A DNA stretch of 64,000 nucleotides from CAYNUJ01 sp964573255 (GTDB lineage Bacteria > Bacteroidota > Ignavibacteria > Ignavibacteriales > Melioribacteraceae). The notes beneath the pieces are model-generated. The model worked only from the letters and a program-made list of their open reading frames with translations. It ran no database searches and had not been told where the DNA came from. The stretch is taken from contig CAZNJB010000015.1 in assembly GCA_964573255.1 (NCBI GenBank), forward strand, positions 10,216-74,215, read 5' to 3'. Both the position numbers and the translations under genes were made by a program. Of this stretch, positions 17,728 through 27,466 are shown piece by piece (within the stretch, counting starts at the first letter, position 1; the number at the start of each line of letters is the position of its first letter).

Positions 17728-20700
17728 CTATTTAGTCAACAACATTTTCTTGGTTAATATTTTTGTAGAACCGGTTTCGAGTGATTGAACGCTCAATCTA
17801 AGGAAATAAATTCCTGAAGCAAAGCTATTAGCGTTCCAAGTAACAGTATGATAACCGGCTTCTTTCTGTGAGTTTTCAAGAACCGCAACTTCTCTTCCGA
17901 GAACATCCATCACAGACAATTTAACCATAGAATTTGAAGGTAATTCATATTTTATATTTGTCGAAGGATTAAACGGATTAGGATAGTTTTGATTTAAAAC
18001 TATCTCTTTTGGAATTAATTTAACCTCAACCACAGAAGAATAATTTTCAGTTCCATCGTAATCTATCTGTTTTAATCTATATCTAATCACTCCTTTAGTA
18101 ATGTTGGCCGGAACATCAATAAAAGAATAATTATGAATTTTAGTCGTGGTTCCATTACCTTCAACGAAAGCAATTTTTCCCCAACCGTCGCCATTATCTC
18201 TTTCAATTTCGAAACCTTTATTGTTTGTTTCGGTAGCTGTGCTCCATTTGAGTTCTATGCTCTTGCCAGAAACACTAGCATCGAAAGAAGTTAATTCGAC
18301 AGGCACTTCGCTTGTTAAAGACATTGTTACAGGAACAACGACTTCAGGGTGTTCAGGATCGTTACTTGTTATGATAACGTCCATAGTATATTCACCACCA
18401 ATTAATCCTTCGGTAGTAAATACTAAATTAATTTGTGCACTTTGATTGGGAAATAATAATCCGGAGGGATAATTCGTTGTTAACCAATCTGGACTAGCAG
18501 AAATTCTTACAGCTAAGTTGTTCTCAACATATACTGAATTATATGCTATTTCTAAACCGTCTGTTCCATCGGGAGATTCAATACCAACTGTTGCAGATGA
18601 AGCAGTAACGGTAATATCATTATAGTAATATTCGATCTTTCCGGTATTGTACATTACAATTTGGAAAGTAAGCGAACCAGAATCACCAAATTTACTCCAG
18701 TTGTCAAACTGAACTACCATTTTATTTCCGATTTGCTCATAATAAACCTTACCGTTTGTTTCTCCATCTAAATCATCCCAAAACGGAGCTATAAATCCAT
18801 CAGGATATCCCACAGTCGGGATTGAAGTATTAACAAAACTATTTTGGCCTGGAACATTAAACATAATCATTCCATTTGAACTTATATAAAATTCAGGATA
18901 TGTATTGCCATAAAATTTAAAATTAAATCCAAATGGAATCGGACCAACAAATCCTTCGTCTTTTGGACCGAAAGTACCGGTAGCATTCCAAGAAGTTGCT
19001 TCTGTTCCAGTTGAAGAAATATCATTCCAAACATAAGTAGGTCCATTGGGATCATTACTATCTATCCATTTGTATCCATATAAATCAGGACCTCCGTTAC
19101 CACTAAGATTACCACCGAAGTTTCTAGTTTCGCGGCCTTTCTTGTGAGTAAAATCATCTTTTGCTCTTTCAGTATCAACTAATTTTGTATTATAAGCGAT
19201 TTTTACAGCTCCATCCGGAAATGTATTGTTCGCTAACTCTACATTAAATTCCAGAGTAGACATGTTTGTAGAAACATTAGTAATTAATATCGAATCGGTC
19301 GCGCTTTGGGGTTCTTCTAATATTTGTTGTATTTGTGTTGTACTAACATCCATAAGCGGAGCATCGTATGTTTGTCCAACAGCTACATTAGACATTTCGG
19401 AAACATTACCCCAAAAATCCGAAGAACGAATTGCGAAATAATAATTTGTGTTGAAATTCAATCCGGTAACTACTAACATTTCAGTCTGACCGGAATCAGC
19501 AGGAAGTCCTACAAAACTTACTTGAGTAGCGGCATTAAAATCGCTAGTATCATTAATAGCACTTGTACTCATCCTAATATCATATTTTTTAACTCCGCCG
19601 AAAGAAGTATCATAAGGCGCAGTCCACTGCAATGTTAAGCTGTTTGAAGTTGAATCAATAACACTCAAATCTGTAATAGATGTAGGGGGTATGGAATCTG
19701 GATCTCCCAAACTTGGATCCCAGCCATCTAATACTTTTATACCTGTATTATCAGGGTCTAGCCAGTCTTTTAATCTTGTAGAAGGTGTGGTTCCTCTATC
19801 CCAAGACATAGCAAATTTACCGTAATAATCTTGTGTAATACTTTCACAAGAAGCCCAACCACCATGCAACTGACCAACGATGTGATGATTTTGATCGAAT
19901 AACGGAGAACCGGAAGAACCTGGTTCCGTTGTACCGTCATCCCAATTTGTGATTTCCCAGTGAGAATCAGGTAAATACGGTGAGGGATCATAATCAGAAG
20001 AAGAATTAGGATCGAAATCGAAACTGATTTTCTTCACGTCACCATCCGGATGGTGAATACCAACTGACTGAGTTGAAGGTACATCTTCTGCAGACCAGCC
20101 GGCGAAATGCACATAAAATGAATCAGGAATTTGTTCTGTAATTTTTAACAAGGCAAAATCTGAATCACCGTTGTTTGCCATCAATTCAGCACCTTGTACT
20201 GTGTAATCAGTTGAAGGTTCAACAGTAGGATTTTCGCAAGTAGGGCTTTCGTAATTAAACATAAAAATCCAACTACCAACTGATCCGATAAGGCAATGAT
20301 TAGCAGTTAAGAAGTATTGAGTCAAATCTTGTCTAACATTGTTAACTAAAGAACCGGAACACAATCTGGTACCGCTTCCGAGCAAAATCATAGCAACTGA
20401 ACGTATTTCATTGCGCCATTCATCCCCTTCAGGACAAATTACATTATTATTACAGCTGCCAGAACCGTTAAAATCATTAATTGCATCATCTAAATATCCG
20501 AATATATCTTTATAACCATGAATGACATATTTTAAACTAATAATTCCATTTTCGGTAACATTTTTAGGCTCAAAATATTCAAGTATTGTAGCCTCTCCGG
20601 GAACCGGCATAGTAGCAAACTCACCGGTTTCTTTATTGTTTCTACTTGTATAAGCGCCCAAAACTTTTGAATGATCTTCATTATAAACGAAAAATTCTGC

Positions 20701-21057
20701 ACCTTCGGGGAGCCAAAACCAATCATAAATCAGATTTATAGTAATTGCTCCTTCCGAAATAATTTTCAATCTCCAAACTCTATCTCCATTAGGTAGAACT
20801 TCCCATTTACCGGAATTATTCAAATCATAATCTACTTTAATTTCCTTACCAAAACGGAAAGGGACATCTTTTCCCTGTTCGGCTTTATCTTCATTAAGTA
20901 GTTTTTCCACATTAATAGCCGGCATTTTTACGGCAGGGATATTTTTGCTTAAGTTGTACTTAAAACTAGGTGGGGTGGATTTAATGTGGAGTTGTGCAAA
21001 TAATTGGGTGGAGAAAAGTACGATCAGAATGATCGTAAAGTAGCGACTCTTTTTCAT
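17728..21057 (-). CDS. Secreted trypsin-like serine protease with T9SS sorting domain
   Basis: An 1109-residue multidomain exoprotein. The signal peptide is followed by a prodomain. A chymotrypsin-fold protease domain at about 205-445 contains TANHCLIG (catalytic His), SDFALLKI (Asp) and TEPGSSGSPLFD (Ser), as in lysyl-endopeptidase-like enzymes. A fibronectin type III domain (DSTSNSLTLQWTAPYDTS), a nidogen-like beta-sandwich around YISSNGMIMFN, and a PVELTSFDASVSGK domain follow. It ends in the sorting domain with LNQNYPNPFNPSTNIKYELP and the terminal KILTKKMLLTK. This C-terminus is close to an ideal Ignavibacteria T9SS signal. Cleavage specificity cannot be read safely. Confidence 0.92.
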   Translation of the reverse strand: MKKSRYFTIILIVLFSTQLFAQLHIKSTPPSFKYNLSKNIPAVKMPAINVEKLLNEDKAEQGKDVPFRFGKEIKVDYDLNNSGKWEVLPNGDRVWRLKIISEGAITINLIYDWFWLPEGAEFFVYNEDHSKVLGAYTSRNNKETGEFATMPVPGEATILEYFEPKNVTENGIISLKYVIHGYKDIFGYLDDAINDFNGSGSCNNNVICPEGDEWRNEIRSVAMILLGSGTRLCSGSLVNNVRQDLTQYFLTANHCLIGSVGSWIFMFNYESPTCENPTVEPSTDYTVQGAELMANNGDSDFALLKITEQIPDSFYVHFAGWSAEDVPSTQSVGIHHPDGDVKKISFDFDPNSSSDYDPSPYLPDSHWEITNWDDGTTEPGSSGSPLFDQNHHIVGQLHGGWASCESITQDYYGKFAMSWDRGTTPSTRLKDWLDPDNTGIKVLDGWDPSLGDPDSIPPTSITDLSVIDSTSNSLTLQWTAPYDTSFGGVKKYDIRMSTSAINDTSDFNAATQVSFVGLPADSGQTEMLVVTGLNFNTNYYFAIRSSDFWGNVSEMSNVAVGQTYDAPLMDVSTTQIQQILEEPQSATDSILITNVSTNMSTLEFNVELANNTFPDGAVKIAYNTKLVDTERAKDDFTHKKGRETRNFGGNLSGNGGPDLYGYKWIDSNDPNGPTYVWNDISSTGTEATSWNATGTFGPKDEGFVGPIPFGFNFKFYGNTYPEFYISSNGMIMFNVPGQNSFVNTSIPTVGYPDGFIAPFWDDLDGETNGKVYYEQIGNKMVVQFDNWSKFGDSGSLTFQIVMYNTGKIEYYYNDITVTASSATVGIESPDGTDGLEIAYNSVYVENNLAVRISASPDWLTTNYPSGLLFPNQSAQINLVFTTEGLIGGEYTMDVIITSNDPEHPEVVVPVTMSLTSEVPVELTSFDASVSGKSIELKWSTATETNNKGFEIERDNGDGWGKIAFVEGNGTTTKIHNYSFIDVPANITKGVIRYRLKQIDYDGTENYSSVVEVKLIPKEIVLNQNYPNPFNPSTNIKYELPSNSMVKLSVMDVLGREVAVLENSQKEAGYHTVTWNANSFASGIYFLRLSVQSLETGSTKILTKKMLLTK

Positions 21058-21099
21058 ATGTACCTCTTAGAATATGATTATTTTTTTTATGTCAGTATT

Positions 21100-21107
21100 T
21101 AATTTTG
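21100..21107 (+). promoter_or_regulatory. Possible -7 element for the glycosyltransferase gene
   Basis: TAATTTTG matches TAnnTTTG 40 bases ahead of the ATG at 21147, but no TTTG is found at the -33 spacing. Confidence 0.3.
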
Positions 21108-21146
21108 TAATTTTCAGATTTAATATCAAGTTATGCAGATCACAAA

Positions 21147-22241
21147 ATGGAAACAGTCATTTTTTTTCTAATCATACTTATTTTCTCGACAAATATTATT
21201 TTATTGTTTTCTTTCTTCAGGAAAAAACCGATAAATAACGATAATAAGAGGGATAATAATAGCTATAATTCATTCTCTGTTCTTATTTCAGCAAAAAATG
21301 AAAGCGAAAATATTAAGGGATTAATCGAGTCATTAAGTTCACTTGATTACCCAACTGATAAATTTGAAGTAATAATAGTAGATGATAATTCATCCGATGA
21401 TACCTATGAACTGCTGATACAACATTCAAAATCATTAGATAATTTTAAAATCATAAAGTCCGGAAATAAAGAACTTCCTGGGAAAAAAGGAGCGCTTCAA
21501 AAAGCATTCGACTTATCAAAAAATAAATATATTGTTACAACTGATGCCGATTGTATTGTCCCGGCAAACTGGTTATCGACGATAAATGATTACATCAATA
21601 ATGGTGCAGATGTTATTATAGGGAATGTATTATACTTGCAAAATAGAAATTTTCTAAAGGATTATTTTAGGTTTGAGCAAATAAAAAATCGCTTTTTATC
21701 TTTTTCGTTAGCTCGCTTAGGATTACCATATACAGCCGCAGGAGCCAATTTCTGTTTTAATAGAGAAATTTTGGAAAAGATTGGTGGATACAAGGCAATA
21801 TCACAAACACTGAGTGGAGATGATGATCTTTTAGTTCAGCAAGCAGTTAAATTAAATTATAAAATTACAACAATGAACAACTCAGAAAAGTATGTTACAA
21901 CAATTCCTCCGGAAAGTTTTAAAGCCTATTTAAAGCAGAAGAAAAGACACACTGCAGCATCAAATCATTATCTCTTAAAGAATCAAATTCTACTTTCCTA
22001 TTGGCATTTATTAAATCAAATTGGATTTTTATCCTTTTTACTCGTTCCTTTTTACTATAATTTCATCTATATTTTTATTAGTAAATTATTTTTTGATTTT
22101 CTTACAGTTAACCTAGCGGCAAAAGAGTTCAAACAATATTTCTATTTTCATCGATTATTGCTTTATCCAATCTTATATGAATTACTCATTCCCATTAATT
22201 ATATAAGGGCTACCTTCGGTAAAGAAAGTTGGAAAGATTAA
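21147..22241 (+). CDS. Membrane-bound family 2 glycosyltransferase
   Basis: A 364-residue GT-A-fold enzyme. An N-terminal transmembrane helix (about 4-24) precedes the catalytic domain, which has SVLISAKNESENIKGLIESL, VDDNSSDDT and the metal-binding DADCIVPANW. The acceptor-site aspartates follow in SGDDDLLV, then a QxxRW-like KQKKRHTAAS. Hydrophobic helices make up the C-terminal third. This layout is that of processive or lipid-linked sugar transferases of the cell envelope. No polysaccharide cluster surrounds it, so donor and acceptor are unknown. Its stop codon overlaps the promoter of the downstream salvage operon. Confidence 0.88.
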   Translation: METVIFFLIILIFSTNIILLFSFFRKKPINNDNKRDNNSYNSFSVLISAKNESENIKGLIESLSSLDYPTDKFEVIIVDDNSSDDTYELLIQHSKSLDNFKIIKSGNKELPGKKGALQKAFDLSKNKYIVTTDADCIVPANWLSTINDYINNGADVIIGNVLYLQNRNFLKDYFRFEQIKNRFLSFSLARLGLPYTAAGANFCFNREILEKIGGYKAISQTLSGDDDLLVQQAVKLNYKITTMNNSEKYVTTIPPESFKAYLKQKKRHTAASNHYLLKNQILLSYWHLLNQIGFLSFLLVPFYYNFIYIFISKLFFDFLTVNLAAKEFKQYFYFHRLLLYPILYELLIPINYIRATFGKESWKD

Positions 22242-22243
22242 GT

Positions 22244-22274
22244 TTTGTAAAAAAATGTTAATAAGCTATTTTTG
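22244..22274 (+). promoter_or_regulatory. Bacteroidota-type promoter of the nucleoside-salvage operon
   Basis: TTTG at 22244-22247 and TATTTTTG at 22267-22274 are 19 bases apart, an exact match to TTTG-N19-21-TAnnTTTG. Transcription would start about 15 bases before the cdd ATG at 22296, so cdd, tdk, nupC and punA form one unit separate from the glycosyltransferase. Confidence 0.62.
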
Positions 22275-22295
22275 TCTTTCACATTTGAGGTTTTT

Positions 22296-22691
22296 ATGAA
22301 ATTTATTGAATTAGCAGAAAAAGCCATTGCAGCAAAAAAGAAAGCTATGCCCACATATTCAAATTTTCATGTGGGAGCTGCACTTAAAACAAAAGACGGA
22401 AAAATATATACCGGATCCAACATAGAAAATTCATCTTACAGTTTAACTATTTGCGCCGAAAGGACTGCAATATTTACCGCTCTTCACGATGGTGCGCGAG
22501 AATTCGATTCAATAGCAATTGCAGGAGATGCGGAAAAATTCACTCCTCCTTGTGGTGCTTGCAGACAAGTTTTGATGGAACACTGCGGTCCGGATCTTAA
22601 CGTTATATTAGTAACTCCCGAAAAAAAATATAAAGTATTTAAATTAAAAGAATTACTTCCACTTTCATTCACTAACGATCATTTAACGTAA
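22296..22691 (+). CDS. cdd: Cytidine deaminase
   Basis: Hydrolyses cytidine and deoxycytidine to uridine nucleosides in pyrimidine salvage. The 131-residue protein is the small tetrameric type, with SNFHVGAAL, the catalytic zinc motif CAERTA and PPCGACRQVL supplying the remaining cysteine ligands. A TTG at 22272 would add eight codons, but the ATG at 22296 has a TTGAGG ribosome-binding site five bases upstream and gives the normal length, so it is preferred. It is the first gene of the salvage operon. Confidence 0.94.
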   Translation: MKFIELAEKAIAAKKKAMPTYSNFHVGAALKTKDGKIYTGSNIENSSYSLTICAERTAIFTALHDGAREFDSIAIAGDAEKFTPPCGACRQVLMEHCGPDLNVILVTPEKKYKVFKLKELLPLSFTNDHLT

Positions 22692-22693
22692 TT

Positions 22694-23272
22694 ATGATGG
22701 AATTTACCCCCCATTCAGTTCCTAAAGATACAGGCTGGATTGAAGTTATTGCCGGCTGTATGTTTAGCGGTAAAACCGAAGAATTGATTAGAAGATTAAG
22801 AAGAGCAAGAATTGCAAAACAGACGGTTAAAATTTTCAAACCTAAAATTGACATTCGTTATTCCGAAAACGAGATTGTATCTCACAGCGAACAATCTCTC
22901 CCTTCATTAATCGTTGAATCCCCTCAAGAGATCTTGGAAGATTCATACGATGCTCAAGTAATCGGAATTGACGAAGCACAATTTTTTAGCGAAGATATTG
23001 TTCAAGTTTGCAATGAACTTGCTAATAAAGGTAAACGTGTAATTGTTGCCGGATTAGATCAGGATTATACCGGCAAACCTTTCGAACCAATGCCTCAATT
23101 ATTAGCAATTGCCGAATACATCACAAAAACTTTGGCTATATGTGTTGTTTGCGGTAATCCGGCTGATAAAACTCAAAGGAAAATAGTTAGCAAAGACAGA
23201 GTATTAGTCGGCGCAACTGACAGCTATGAAGCTAGGTGTAGAAAATGTCATTATATACCGGGAGATGAATAA
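22694..23272 (+). CDS. tdk: Thymidine kinase (type II)
   Basis: Phosphorylates thymidine with ATP. The 192-residue protein has the P-loop GCMFSGKTEELIRR, the Walker B-like IGIDEAQFF and a lasso/zinc region with CVVCGNPADKTQR and ARCRKCH, four cysteines binding structural zinc. It starts two bases after cdd and its stop overlaps the nupC start, so it is translationally linked to its neighbours. Its place in the operon fits uptake and reuse of deoxynucleosides. Confidence 0.95.
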   Translation: MMEFTPHSVPKDTGWIEVIAGCMFSGKTEELIRRLRRARIAKQTVKIFKPKIDIRYSENEIVSHSEQSLPSLIVESPQEILEDSYDAQVIGIDEAQFFSEDIVQVCNELANKGKRVIVAGLDQDYTGKPFEPMPQLLAIAEYITKTLAICVVCGNPADKTQRKIVSKDRVLVGATDSYEARCRKCHYIPGDE

Positions 23273-24624
23273 TGGATTTTATCACAATAATTCGCGGTTT
23301 TATCGGAATTATTCTTTTATTAGGAATTGCCTATCTTATTTCAAATAATAAAAAGAAAATCAACTGGCGTTTAGTCTTTAGCGGAATAGGCCTCCAATTT
23401 ACTTTTGCAATATTAATAATTAAGGGAGACGTTCTTGGTAATTATTTCGCTCCTTTAGGCTGGCCTAAACAATTCTTTAGTTTTATTAGTAAGTTCTTCG
23501 TTCTTATTCTGAATTTCACAACAGACGGAGCAAAGTTTGTTTTCGGTGATCTTGCACTTTCTCCTGGAACCGAAGGTAGTCTTGGAATGTTTTTCGCTTT
23601 TCAAGTATTACCTACCATCATCTTTTTTGCTAGCTTGATGGGTGTTCTTTACCACTTGGGAGTAATGCAAAAGATAGTTCAAGCTATGGCTTGGGTTATG
23701 GCTAAAGCTATGGGAACAAGCGGAGCTGAATCGCTATCTTGTACTGCAAATATTTTCGTCGGGCAGACCGAAGCTCCCTTAATGATTAAACCTTACATCG
23801 AAACGATGACAAAAAGTGAAATACTGACAATTATGACCGGAGGAATGGCGACAATCGCCGGCGGAGTAATGGCAGCATACATACAAATACTCGGTAACAG
23901 TTACTCCCAAACTATGGGTGTTCCCCTCCAAGAAGCTCAATTTATTTTTGCAACACATTTGCTTGGTGCAAGTGTTATGGCAGCTCCTGCCGCATTGGTA
24001 ATATCAAAAATGATTTTTCCCGAAACCGGTATTCCGAAAACAAAAGGAAGTGTGAAAGTACATGTCGAAAAAACATCTTCAAATGTAGTTGAAGCTGCAG
24101 CAAACGGTGCTGGCGATGGTTTGAGTCTTGCTCTCAATGTTGGCGCTATGCTAATTGCATTCATTGCTTTCATCTCTTTAATAAACTACATTCTACAAGG
24201 TATTGGTGATTTAACCAATTTGAATGCGGTGTTAATGGAATCATACGGTAAACCACTTTCAATGCAATTGCTGCTCGGATTTGTATTTCAATTTTTGGCT
24301 TTTGGAATCGGTGTTCCTTGGCATGATGCATTGAATTTCGGAAGCCTGATTGGGACTAAGATTGTATTAAATGAATTTGTTGCCTATCTCGATCTTGGTA
24401 CACTTTTGCAAGCTAAAGCAATTGCCAGTGAAAAGGCCGTCTTAATGGCTACTTATGCACTGTGTGGCTTCGCAAACTTCAGTTCCATCGCAATTCAAAT
24501 TGGCGGCATTGGTCCAATCGCACCTTCAAGAAAAAGTGATTTAGCTGCCCTTGGACTGAAGGCAGTTTTGGGAGGAACTTTAGCAACACTTATGACAGCA
24601 ACATTAGCGGGGTTCTTATTTTGA
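23272..24624 (+). CDS. nupC: Concentrative nucleoside transporter (NupC/CNT family)
   Basis: A 450-residue inner-membrane symporter with the CNT layout: N-terminal helices, then the transport core with GQTEAPLMIKPYI, GGMATIAGGVMAAYI and, near the C-terminus, CGFANFSSIAIQIGGIG. These loops bind nucleoside and the coupling ion. It sits between tdk and punA, overlapping the latter by four bases. It therefore imports the nucleosides that the flanking enzymes deaminate, phosphorylate or phosphorolyse. Proton versus sodium coupling cannot be decided by eye. Confidence 0.93.
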   Translation: MDFITIIRGFIGIILLLGIAYLISNNKKKINWRLVFSGIGLQFTFAILIIKGDVLGNYFAPLGWPKQFFSFISKFFVLILNFTTDGAKFVFGDLALSPGTEGSLGMFFAFQVLPTIIFFASLMGVLYHLGVMQKIVQAMAWVMAKAMGTSGAESLSCTANIFVGQTEAPLMIKPYIETMTKSEILTIMTGGMATIAGGVMAAYIQILGNSYSQTMGVPLQEAQFIFATHLLGASVMAAPAALVISKMIFPETGIPKTKGSVKVHVEKTSSNVVEAAANGAGDGLSLALNVGAMLIAFIAFISLINYILQGIGDLTNLNAVLMESYGKPLSMQLLLGFVFQFLAFGIGVPWHDALNFGSLIGTKIVLNEFVAYLDLGTLLQAKAIASEKAVLMATYALCGFANFSSIAIQIGGIGPIAPSRKSDLAALGLKAVLGGTLATLMTATLAGFLF

Positions 24625-25445
24625 AAATAGATTTGGATTTTAAGTACAAAGATTTAATACAAAAAGTTAAAGAATATTTTAATTCCGAATTTGATCTTGG
24701 GGTTATACTCGGAAGCGGATTAGGTAATTTTACGCAGAGTGTAGATATTGTCAAATCTATTGAGACTTCTTCTCTCCCCAACTATCCCCTATCTACAGTT
24801 GACGGACATAGGGGTTATATCCATTTTGCAAAATATAAAGATAAAAACTTACTTCTATTTCAAGGAAGAATACACTTTTATGAAGGCTATAAAATTTATG
24901 AAGTTCTTCTTCCTGTTTTTATCGCATATAAATTAGGGGTTAAAAAATTATTCCTTTCGAACGCAGCCGGTGGAATCAATCCCAATTTTGTACCGGGAGA
25001 CTTAATGTATATCAACGATTATATGATGCCCGATATCAAAAAGAATATCGCTGCGTTTATAGGAACAACCAATATTGAATATAGAAATTCAATGTTAAAT
25101 TTCCCCGATGCATCATTGAAAGAGAAATTATTTAATGCCGCTCTTAATGAGAAAATTCGATTAAAAGAAGGCGTTTATTACTATACAAAAGGACCAAGTT
25201 ACGAAACTCCTTCAGAAATTAGATGGATGAGAAAAATTGGGGCTGATGCTGTTGGAATGTCAACTGCACACGAAGCTTTATTTGCAAAATATTTGGGAAT
25301 TGAAACGGCTGCAGTTTCTCTTATAACTAATTATGCTGCCGGAATATCACCAAATAAATTATCTCACGCTGAAGTAATTGAAACTGCTGATAAAGCCGCA
25401 AATTTATTTGAGAGGCTGCTCAAAAAATTCATTGAAACTATTTAA
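24621..25445 (+). CDS. punA: Purine nucleoside phosphorylase
   Basis: Cleaves purine nucleosides with phosphate to free base and (deoxy)ribose 1-phosphate. The 274-residue protein is the trimeric PNP/MTAP type: GVILGSGLGNF, HRGYIHFAKYKDKNLLLFQG (with FQGRIHFYEGY), LFLSNAAGG, and the base-binding GMSTAHEALFAKYLGIE with ITNYAAGI. It starts at a TTG that overlaps the nupC stop (TTGA), which implies coupled translation. It closes the salvage operon and converges with rsmE, sharing eight bases. Confidence 0.93.
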   Translation: MKIDLDFKYKDLIQKVKEYFNSEFDLGVILGSGLGNFTQSVDIVKSIETSSLPNYPLSTVDGHRGYIHFAKYKDKNLLLFQGRIHFYEGYKIYEVLLPVFIAYKLGVKKLFLSNAAGGINPNFVPGDLMYINDYMMPDIKKNIAAFIGTTNIEYRNSMLNFPDASLKEKLFNAALNEKIRLKEGVYYYTKGPSYETPSEIRWMRKIGADAVGMSTAHEALFAKYLGIETAAVSLITNYAAGISPNKLSHAEVIETADKAANLFERLLKKFIETI

Positions 25446-26148
25446 TTCCGAATTGAACTGCCGCAGCTACTATAGCAGTTTCACTTCTCAATCGGTTATC
25501 CGTAAGTTTAACTAATTCCGCCTTTGGAAAAAGGTTTAATTCCCTTTCCGAAAATCCCCCTTCCGGACCGAAGATTGCAAATATGGACTTATTATCTTCA
25601 TTCAAAGATAAATTACTTATACTTTCACCGTGCTGATGAAAAAATAAAATCCTGTCATTATTTTCAATATTGAGTAATGAAAGATTTTCAATAAATTCTA
25701 TATTCGGAAGAAATGCTTGTAAACTCTGCTTCATTGCACTAAAAGCGATTTTATTCCATCTTTTTAATTTTTCGCCTTTTGCAATACTTTTATCCGCTTG
25801 ATAAATAATAAAATTAGTGATTCCGAGTTCAATACTCTTCTCAATAGCGAATTCAAATCTTTCACTTTTCTTCATCCTCGGAAGTACAAAATAAATATTT
25901 GAATTCTCGTTTTTGTATTCAATAATTTCGTAACTCTCACAAATCAAATTATCTTTATTAATCTCAATAATTTTGGACATATAAATTTCACCTTTACCAT
26001 CGGTAATCGCAATTTTATCTCCAATCTTATTCCTCATTACTCGGACGCAATGCTTGTGTTCCTCGGAATCTAAAACAATTCGATTCGATTCAGTATCAAT
26101 ATTTCCGGAATAATATAATTCAATATCAGAAAGAGAAACCTGTCCCAA
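25438..26148 (-). CDS. rsmE: 16S rRNA (uracil-1498-N3)-methyltransferase
   Basis: A 236-residue SPOUT-class methyltransferase. The N-terminal PUA-like domain has EHKHCVRVMRNKIGD, and the C-terminal knotted domain has ERFEFAIEKSIELG, IFAIFGPEGGFSERE and the closing LRSETAIVAA, which form the AdoMet knot. The best start is a TTG at 26148 with GGAG seven bases upstream, inside the end of the upstream Omp85-like gene; no ATG gives a full N-terminus. Confidence 0.92.
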   Translation of the reverse strand: MGQVSLSDIELYYSGNIDTESNRIVLDSEEHKHCVRVMRNKIGDKIAITDGKGEIYMSKIIEINKDNLICESYEIIEYKNENSNIYFVLPRMKKSERFEFAIEKSIELGITNFIIYQADKSIAKGEKLKRWNKIAFSAMKQSLQAFLPNIEFIENLSLLNIENNDRILFFHQHGESISNLSLNEDNKSIFAIFGPEGGFSERELNLFPKAELVKLTDNRLRSETAIVAAAVQFGIK

Positions 26149-27466
26149 TTAATAACTCCGTATTTTTATATTCATCAAATCCCAATTCAATACGAAAAGC
26201 ATTGTGAGGTAAAAATAAAATTATTACGCCAAAACCGTAACCCGAATCGAAATTATTAAAATTCAATCTTTCACCGTTATTGAAGGTTGTTCCCGCATCT
26301 ACGAAAGTTTCTAAATTTATACCTATTCTCATAGATGTTAATTTTTGTGGGATCAATGGCAACTTTATCGAAAAATTCCATTCTGCTAGTATAGGATAAA
26401 CTATTTCGAAGGAAGACTTTATTAGGTTATCACCTTCGCGATAATCGTTCTGATGACCTCTAACAATCTCTCTATATCCCAAAAATGATTTATCGTAATA
26501 AGGTAAATTATTTCCGAAAAGATGTCTTGCCGTAAATCGCCATCTTCCAGTTAATTCTTTCCAAATACCTCTATATTCACGAAAATCCAAGTTCAGAATA
26601 TTATAACTGGAAGAATTTAGTCCGAATCCTTTGTGCATAAATTCAAAAACAGTATAAATACCTTCAGTTGAAAACTGCTTTAAGTTGCGTGTATCATAAA
26701 AGTAATTCAGTTTGAGAATCGGATGTCTATCAATTTTTGTTAAAGAAGAAGAAAGTGCATAAAGTCTCTTGTCCGGCTGTTCTATATATTCGTATCCGTA
26801 TGAAATTGAAAATTCATTAAATTGATTTATTCTTTTCCCTATTCCTAAAATTATACCGTAGGATTTATATGAAAAATTAGATCCAATTATTCTTTCAGCG
26901 GCTAAACTCTTGTTATTGATATTCATATACCCGGCTGAAAATCGGAACGACAAATCATATTCTTCCGATATAACCGGATTGTAATATGATAGAACATATT
27001 TAGGGTCGTAACCAAAACTTGCCATTAAATTTACCGTTTCATTCCTGCCACGGAAATTTTTCCAGAGCAAAATCATTCCAAAAGAAGCTTTGTCAATGTC
27101 GTTATTGTCAAAATTCAAAAACGGGACAGGATAAATGTACCAAGCCTCGTGAACGGATATTTCAACTGTATTTAAATTATTTTCGATAATCTTATTCAGT
27201 TCAACACGATTAAAAATACCGAGGCTAAAAACTCTTTCTCGATTAAAATTAAGAACCGAATTATTAACAGTATCTCCTACATCGAAGGTGAGTTCGCGAA
27301 GGATGATATATTCTTCCGTAATTTCGTTACCGATAATCCGAATGGAATCTACAACGAAATTTTCCGGTTCGACTTGTGGATAAACATTACTCCATAAAGG
27401 AAGGATAAAAAAAAATATATTTATTAACTTCTTGAAATACAATGCTGATGCTCTACTAATATACAT
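26126..27466 (-). CDS. POTRA/Omp85-type outer-membrane protein
   Basis: A 446-residue protein with an N-terminal export signal (hydrophobic stretch about 15-30) and a single POTRA domain at about 35-110 (VDSIRIIGNEITEEYIILREL). The C-terminal beta-barrel of the BamA/TamA/ShlB superfamily follows, ending in LLIGTGFSF with the terminal aromatic. One POTRA domain is fewer than the five of BamA, so it is not the main assembly factor. It may be a TamA-like or two-partner-type transporter, or a lipase-linked barrel. The 5' end overlaps the CoA-binding protein gene by about 40 bases; a start inside that overlap, for example just before KKLINIFFF, cannot be excluded. Confidence 0.8.
   Translation of the reverse strand: MYISRASALYFKKLINIFFFILPLWSNVYPQVEPENFVVDSIRIIGNEITEEYIILRELTFDVGDTVNNSVLNFNRERVFSLGIFNRVELNKIIENNLNTVEISVHEAWYIYPVPFLNFDNNDIDKASFGMILLWKNFRGRNETVNLMASFGYDPKYVLSYYNPVISEEYDLSFRFSAGYMNINNKSLAAERIIGSNFSYKSYGIILGIGKRINQFNEFSISYGYEYIEQPDKRLYALSSSLTKIDRHPILKLNYFYDTRNLKQFSTEGIYTVFEFMHKGFGLNSSSYNILNLDFREYRGIWKELTGRWRFTARHLFGNNLPYYDKSFLGYREIVRGHQNDYREGDNLIKSSFEIVYPILAEWNFSIKLPLIPQKLTSMRIGINLETFVDAGTTFNNGERLNFNNFDSGYGFGVIILFLPHNAFRIELGFDEYKNTELLIGTGFSF

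Noticed and set aside
15675..21057. Recent duplication of one protease gene
   Set aside because: Only the C-terminal domains are alike; the catalytic domains (M14 and trypsin-like) are unrelated.
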